From positions 7,859,001 through 7,923,000 of the forward strand of contig NZ_JAJOZB010000001.1 of assembly GCF_023701745.1 (NCBI RefSeq): a stretch of DNA of 64,000 nt, written 5' to 3'. Made by a program: the position numbers and the translations under genes. Every line of letters begins with the position of its first letter. The stretch's first letter is position 1. Under the pieces are notes generated by a model, which was not told the DNA's origin, ran no database searches, and saw nothing but the letters and a program-made list of their open reading frames with translations. Below, one piece after another: positions 59,986 to 64,000 of the stretch. This DNA comes from Streptomyces sp. RKAG293 (GTDB taxonomy: Bacteria > Actinomycetota > Actinomycetes > Streptomycetales > Streptomycetaceae).

Positions 59986-61437
59986 ATGTCTGCACTGAAG
60001 GCACCACCCGCTCCATCGCGCCAACGTCTCGGACTGTCCTTGTTCGTCCTGGCCACCGCCCAGCTCGTCATCGCTCTCGACTTCAACGTCGTCTACGTCG
60101 CGCTCCCGAGCATCGGCAGCGGTCTCGGCTTCTCGGCCCAGGACCTCCAGTGGGTGGTCAGCGCCTACGTCGTCGCCACCGCCGGATTCCTGCTGCTGGG
60201 CGGCCGCACCACGGACCTGGTCGGCCGCCGCCGGGTCTTCGTCGTCGCCGCGCTGCTGTACGCCGGCTCCTCGCTCGTCGGCGGACTGGCCGGATCCGCC
60301 ACCGTCCTGGTGGCCGTCCGCGCCGTCCAGGGCATCGGCGGGGCCCTGCTGTTTCCCGCCACTCTCTCTTTGATCAATACGCTGTTCAGCGAGGGACCGG
60401 CCCGCAACCGGGCGCTCGCCGTCTGGGGCGCCGCGGGCGCGGGCGGACTCTGCTTCGGCTCCCTGCTCGGCGGAGTGCTCGTCGACGCGTTCGGCTGGCC
60501 GTCGGTCTTCTACGTCAACGTGCCGCTGGCCGGGGCGATCGCCGTGGCGGGCTGGATGCTGTTCCCCGCTGACGAAGTGCGGGGTCAGCGGCGGGAGTTC
60601 GACGTGGCCGGCGCGCTCGCGGCGACCGGCGGCATCACCCTGCTGGTCTTCGTTCTGGTGCACGCGCCCGAGGCCGGCTGGACCAGCCTCTCCGTCCTCG
60701 GCTGCTCGGTGGCCTCCGTCGCCCTGCTCGCGGCCTTCGCGGTCATCGAGACCCGCACCCGCGATCCGCTCACCCCGGCCCGGCTGTTCGCCCACCCGAG
60801 CCTGGTCGCCGCCATGGTGCTGACCGCGGTGTTCAGCGCCACCTTCAGCTCACTGCCGTACTTCCTGACGCTGTACTTCCAGACGGTCCGCGGCTACAGC
60901 GCCCTCGAGACCGGACTCGCCTTCCTCGTACCGGCGCTCGTGGTCGCGGCCGGCACCAAGGCGGGTGAGCTGGCCGTCGGCGCGATCGGGATGACGAAGA
61001 CCCTGCTGGGAGCACTGCTGCTGGGCGCCGCCGGTGCCGCGCTGCTCGCTCTGGGTCTGACCGCCGACGGCTCGTACGTGCGGGTGCTGCCGGGGATCGT
61101 GCTGCTGAGCGCCGGGCAGGGCGCCGGCTGGACCGCCATGTGGATCGCGGCGGCCACCGGGGTCGCGCCCGGGGACCAGGGCGTCGCGTCCGGTCTCGCG
61201 TCCACGACCCTCCAGGTCGGTGGTGCGGTCGGCCTCGCGGTGCTGGTGGCCGTCGCCGACACCGGCCGGCACGGCGGGCTCACCGGCGACGCGCTGCGGC
61301 TCGCCCTGCTGGGCGACATCCGTACGGCCGTGTACGTGATCGCGGCCGGCATCTGTCTGGGCACCGTGGTGCTGCTGGCCTTCCGCAGAGTGCCGGGCCC
61401 CTTACCTCCGGCCCCTCCCGCCCCTCCGGCTCCCTGA
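59986..61437 (+). CDS. MFS transporter, DHA2-type
   Basis: The 483-aa protein has about 14 transmembrane helices and DHA2 features (QLVIALDFNVVYVALPSIG at the start; GGRTTDLVGRRRVF, the loop-2 motif). The ATG at 59986 follows AAGGGGGAA at a normal spacing; an earlier start at 59872 has no ribosome site. It heads the isonitrile gene block and would export or import the product; direction cannot be told. Confidence 0.9.
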   Translation: MSALKAPPAPSRQRLGLSLFVLATAQLVIALDFNVVYVALPSIGSGLGFSAQDLQWVVSAYVVATAGFLLLGGRTTDLVGRRRVFVVAALLYAGSSLVGGLAGSATVLVAVRAVQGIGGALLFPATLSLINTLFSEGPARNRALAVWGAAGAGGLCFGSLLGGVLVDAFGWPSVFYVNVPLAGAIAVAGWMLFPADEVRGQRREFDVAGALAATGGITLLVFVLVHAPEAGWTSLSVLGCSVASVALLAAFAVIETRTRDPLTPARLFAHPSLVAAMVLTAVFSATFSSLPYFLTLYFQTVRGYSALETGLAFLVPALVVAAGTKAGELAVGAIGMTKTLLGALLLGAAGAALLALGLTADGSYVRVLPGIVLLSAGQGAGWTAMWIAAATGVAPGDQGVASGLASTTLQVGGAVGLAVLVAVADTGRHGGLTGDALRLALLGDIRTAVYVIAAGICLGTVVLLAFRRVPGPLPPAPPAPPAP

Positions 61438-61544
61438 CCCCGGTCACGCGTGGCGTTGCCGAGTGCCGCCCGCCGCCCTGCCGCCTCCGATTTCCTCCCG
61501 GCCCCCGTGGCCGCGCAAGTGCACGCATACCGAGGAGAACCGTC

Positions 61545-62927
61545 GTGCTCAGCCCGAACGCTCCGACCCTGCCGAACACCGTCACCGATCCCACCGATCC
61601 GACCCACCCGGCCCACCGGCGCGACGGGTCCCGGCCCGTCGCCGTCGTCTGCGGACTCGCCGGGTGGCTGCCGCCCCGGGTCGTCACCAACGAGGAACTG
61701 TCGCAGCGGCTGGACACCACCGATGCCTGGATCAGAACCCGTACCGGCATCGGCCGGCGGCACTTCGCGGACCCCGGGCAGGCCACCTCCGACCTGGCGG
61801 TCGAGGCGGGCCGCCGTGCGCTGGAGTCGGCCGGCATCGAGTCGGTGGACGCGGTGATCGTCGCCACCACCACACCGGACCGCTCCTGCCCGGCCACCGC
61901 GCCCGTCGTCGCCGACCGGCTCGGTCTGAACGGTGTCGCCGCGTTCGACGTCGGCGCGGTGTGCACCGGTTTCGTCTACGGGCTGGCGTCCGCGGCCGGG
62001 CTCATCGCGGCCGGCGTCGCGCGCCGGGTGCTGCTGATCGGCGCGGACACGTACTCCGCCATCGTGGACCCCGACGACCGGGCGAACGCGATCATCTTCG
62101 GCGACGGTGCGGGGGCGGTGGTGCTGCGGGCCGGGCACGCCGACGAGCTCGGCGCCGTGACCCACTTCGACCTCGGCAGTGACGGCGCCGGCGAGGAACT
62201 CATCATCGTCGCGGCCGGCGGCTCCCGGCAGCGCGCAGGCGACGCCACTCGCGCGGACCAGCACTTCGCGATGCGCGGACGGGAGGTCTACCGGCACGCC
62301 GTGACCCGTATGGCCGGTTCGGCGCGCGCGGTGCTGGAGCGCGCCGACTGGAAGGTCGAGGACGTCGACCACTTCGTGCCCCACCAGGCCAATCTGCGGA
62401 TCCTGCACTCGGTGGCGGATGAGCTCGGCCTCGCCAGGACCGCCTGTGTGTCCAACATCGAGTCCGTCGGCAACACCGGCGCCGCCTCGATACCGCTCGC
62501 CCTCGCCGACGCCGCCGCCCAGCAGGCCGTCCAGCCGGGCCAGCGCATCCTGCTCACCGCGTTCGGAGGCGGCCTCACCTGGGGCTCCTGCGTGCTGCGG
62601 TGGCCCGACCTCACCGCTTCCGGTACCCGAAGGACAACGGAGGAGACAGCCCACATGAGCACCACCTACGAGCAGTTGGTCGCGATCATCGCGAAGCTGC
62701 ACGACGCGGACCCGGAACGGGTCCGCCCCGAGGCGTCGTTCGCCGAACTCGACGTCGACTCGCTGACGATGGTCGAGATCAGCATGCGCCTGGAGCGTGA
62801 CCTCGGCATCGAGGTGGCGGACAACGAACTCCGCGGCGACCTCACCCTCGACGAGGCCGTACGGCTGATCGACGCCAAGCTCGACGGCCCGGTCAGCACC
62901 TCGACCACCCACCACCCGAAGGGCTGA
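61545..62927 (+). CDS. KAS III-ACP fusion protein
   Basis: One uninterrupted frame gives 460 aa. Residues 1-about 355 are a FabH-like beta-ketoacyl synthase III with catalytic Cys140 (GAVCTGF), His280 (PHQANLR) and Asn310 (GNTGAAS). After a 15-residue linker, residues 371-460 are an acyl carrier protein with Ser406 in DVDSLTMVEI. GTG 61545 has GAGGAG seven bases upstream. An ATG at 62655 within the frame has its own GGAGGAG nine bases before it, so free ACP may also be made. In isonitrile lipopeptide clusters the ACP (ScoB/SfaC) carries the acyl chain; a fused KAS III would let the cluster build its own short acyl chain instead of, or besides, importing it by an acyl-ACP ligase. This is inference. 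Confidence 0.88.
   Translation: MLSPNAPTLPNTVTDPTDPTHPAHRRDGSRPVAVVCGLAGWLPPRVVTNEELSQRLDTTDAWIRTRTGIGRRHFADPGQATSDLAVEAGRRALESAGIESVDAVIVATTTPDRSCPATAPVVADRLGLNGVAAFDVGAVCTGFVYGLASAAGLIAAGVARRVLLIGADTYSAIVDPDDRANAIIFGDGAGAVVLRAGHADELGAVTHFDLGSDGAGEELIIVAAGGSRQRAGDATRADQHFAMRGREVYRHAVTRMAGSARAVLERADWKVEDVDHFVPHQANLRILHSVADELGLARTACVSNIESVGNTGAASIPLALADAAAQQAVQPGQRILLTAFGGGLTWGSCVLRWPDLTASGTRRTTEETAHMSTTYEQLVAIIAKLHDADPERVRPEASFAELDVDSLTMVEISMRLERDLGIEVADNELRGDLTLDEAVRLIDAKLDGPVSTSTTHHPKG
62639..62645 (+). promoter_or_regulatory. Internal ribosome site for free ACP
   Basis: GGAGGAG lies nine bases before ATG 62655, at the KAS III-ACP boundary, while the frame itself has no stop before it. This allows both the fused protein and a stand-alone ACP. 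Confidence 0.6.
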
Positions 62928-62931
62928 CCCC

Positions 62932-63825
62932 ATGAAGATCACTCCGCAGGCCGGCAAGACGCTCGGTGCGAGCATCGAGGGCTTCGACCACGCCGCCGCC
63001 TCCGACGAGGACATCGCGACGCTCAAGCAGACCGTCTACGCCCGCAAGATCGCGGTGCTGAAGGGCCAGGACCTGTCGCCCAAACAGTTCCTCGAACTCG
63101 GCAAGCGGCTGGGCCGTCCCGAGACGTACTACGAGCCCATGTACCAGCACCCCGAGGTCGAGGAGATATTCGTCTCCTCGAACGTCCCCAAGGACGGAAA
63201 GCAGATCGGGGTACCGAAGACCGGAAAGTTCTGGCACGCCGACTACATGTTCATGCCGGACCCGTTCGGACTCACCCTCATCTACCCGCAGGTGATTCCG
63301 CAGAAGAGCCGCGGAACCTATTTCATCGACATGGGCCGGGCGTACGAGGCGCTGCCCGAGGATCTGAAGCAGGACATCGAGGGCACCTACGCACGGCATT
63401 CCGTACGGAAGTACTTCAAGATCCGGCCGCACGACGTGTACCGGCCCATCTCCGAAATCCTGGAGGAGGTCGAGACCAAGACCCCGCCGGTGGTGAAGCC
63501 CACCACCTTCACCCACCCGTTCACCGGCGAGACGGTGTTGTACCTCAGCGAGGGATTCACCGTCGGTCTCGAGGACGCGAACGGCGTGCCGCTCGACGAG
63601 ACACTGCTGCGCCGGCTGTTCGAGTCCACCGGGCAGCTCGACGACGAGTTCACCCACCCCGGCATCCACCTGCAGAGTTTCGAGCAGGGCGACCTGCTGG
63701 TCTGGGACAACCGCAGCCTGATACACCGTGCCCTGCACACCGCCACTCCGGAGCCGACCGTCTCCTTCCGCGTCACGGTGCACGACGAGCGCAAGCTCTA
63801 CGACACCGAGTCCCCGGCGGCGTAG
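62932..63825 (+). CDS. scoE: Isonitrile synthase, ScoE-type Fe(II)/2-oxoglutarate oxidase
   Basis: The 297-aa TauD-family enzyme carries the metal ligands His102, Asp104 (FWHADYMF) and His265 (SLIHRALH), and residues matching, with an offset of 30, those I recall as important in ScoE: Tyr66, Tyr67 and Tyr71 (TYYEPMY), Arg127, Lys163 and Arg280. Such enzymes turn a beta-N-carboxymethylamino acyl substrate into the isonitrile by two oxidations and decarboxylation. The match to S. coeruleorubidus ScoE / M. tuberculosis Rv0097 is extensive. ATG 62932 follows the KAS III-ACP stop by four bases. Confidence 0.95.
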   Translation: MKITPQAGKTLGASIEGFDHAAASDEDIATLKQTVYARKIAVLKGQDLSPKQFLELGKRLGRPETYYEPMYQHPEVEEIFVSSNVPKDGKQIGVPKTGKFWHADYMFMPDPFGLTLIYPQVIPQKSRGTYFIDMGRAYEALPEDLKQDIEGTYARHSVRKYFKIRPHDVYRPISEILEEVETKTPPVVKPTTFTHPFTGETVLYLSEGFTVGLEDANGVPLDETLLRRLFESTGQLDDEFTHPGIHLQSFEQGDLLVWDNRSLIHRALHTATPEPTVSFRVTVHDERKLYDTESPAA

Positions 63826-63829
63826 CGCC

Positions 63830-64000
63830 ATGACCGTCTACGCCACCGACACCGAACTCCTGTCGCAGGTACTGCGGCCTTACAAGGCGAATTGCCTATA
63901 TCTCCGGTCCGCCGAGGTCACCGCGGACAACGGCCGGGTGTCGGCCGTATGTGAATTCTCCATCGACGAGTCCTGCTACATCGACGACACCGGGCACCTC
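63830..64000 (+). CDS. scoD: ScoD/FcoT-type thioesterase, 5' part
   Basis: The first 57 residues are visible; the gene runs off the window. ELLSQVLRPYKANCLYL and FSIDESCYIDDTGHL closely match the start of FcoT (Rv0098) and ScoD. These proteins form the beta-amino acyl adduct with glycine. The start lies five bases after the ScoE stop. The remaining cluster genes (ligase, NRPS) are presumably beyond the edge. Confidence 0.9.
   Translation, partial: MTVYATDTELLSQVLRPYKANCLYLRSAEVTADNGRVSAVCEFSIDESCYIDDTGHL

Noticed and set aside
59726..60016. Minus-strand frame of 96 codons in the gap before the MFS gene
   Set aside because: It overlaps the MFS start, has no ribosome site and no recognised domain; the region is better explained as promoter and leader.
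1..64000. CRISPR arrays, tRNA/rRNA genes, insertion sequences or attachment sites
   Set aside because: No regular spacer-repeat pattern, no cloverleaf-like sequence and no transposase or integrase motif was seen on reading through both strands.

Overview
This window is high-GC, densely packed DNA with GTG/ATG starts, many 1-4 nt stop/start overlaps and actinobacterial gene types throughout (SARP regulator, GAF-ANTAR protein, class-E-sortase LAxTG signal, CbtBA, a TTA-bearing regulator, a PHO box). It is almost certainly a Streptomyces or close relative, probably from a chromosomal region rich in accessory and secondary-metabolism genes. I saw no rRNA, tRNA, CRISPR array, IS element or integrase.

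Layout. (1) 1-5.85 kb: the 3' end of a type I PKS (KS end, AT, ACP, degenerate carrier domain, thioesterase), an overlapping secreted Ag85/esterase-D-like hydrolase, and an ABC exporter on the other strand. (2) 6.1-21.6 kb: a RiPP cluster. It has a 53-aa double-glycine precursor, P450, HlyD-like protein, two NHLM-type ABC transporters (one with a C39 peptidase), an atypical LanM, a fused E1-like/YcaO cyclodehydratase and a SagB-type dehydrogenase, followed by an orphan response regulator. The LanM lacks the cyclase zinc ligands and has Trp for the kinase-loop His. (3) 22.2-25.7 kb: a LuxR-type regulator, a GAF-ANTAR protein and a secreted sedolisin. (4) 25.8-37.8 kb: a cobalamin region. A five-gene operon (ECF S, A-A', T, a membrane-anchored secreted protein and a 923-aa LAxTG wall-anchored toroid protein) and a divergent secreted protein (alpha/alpha toroid plus transcobalamin-like beta domain) each sit behind a cobalamin riboswitch. 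A third riboswitch precedes cbtB-cbtA, next to a phosphatase-like protein lacking its catalytic residues. (5) 38-42.7 kb: an APC permease, then an XRE / ImmA-IrrE / MAB_1171c trio. (6) 43.1-47.3 kb: a 30-aa Cys-containing peptide, an RRE-like-M50 membrane protease, a TPR protein and a flavin reductase, possibly an unrecognised RiPP locus. (7) 47.4-53.4 kb: a frameshifted Mrr-TerD gene, a CHAP-type cell-wall hydrolase, a SARP with a TTA codon, and a Tat-exported phospholipase C behind a PHO box. (8) 53.7-59.5 kb: a Met/His-rich membrane protein, ECF sigma factor, Asp/Asn hydroxylase and a copper-efflux operon. (9) 59.9-64 kb: the start of an isonitrile-lipopeptide (SF2768/INLP-like) cluster: MFS transporter, a KASIII-ACP fusion, a ScoE-type isonitrile synthase and the first part of a ScoD/FcoT thioesterase, cut by the window edge.

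How the genes appear to work together (inference). The RiPP enzymes would heterocyclise and oxidise Cys/Ser and perhaps dehydrate Ser in a core with nine Ser and one Cys, with C39 cleavage and export. In the cobalamin region, extracellular proteins would capture B12 and pass it to an ECF importer, all repressed by B12. The isonitrile genes beside copper efflux suggest a metal-binding isonitrile product.
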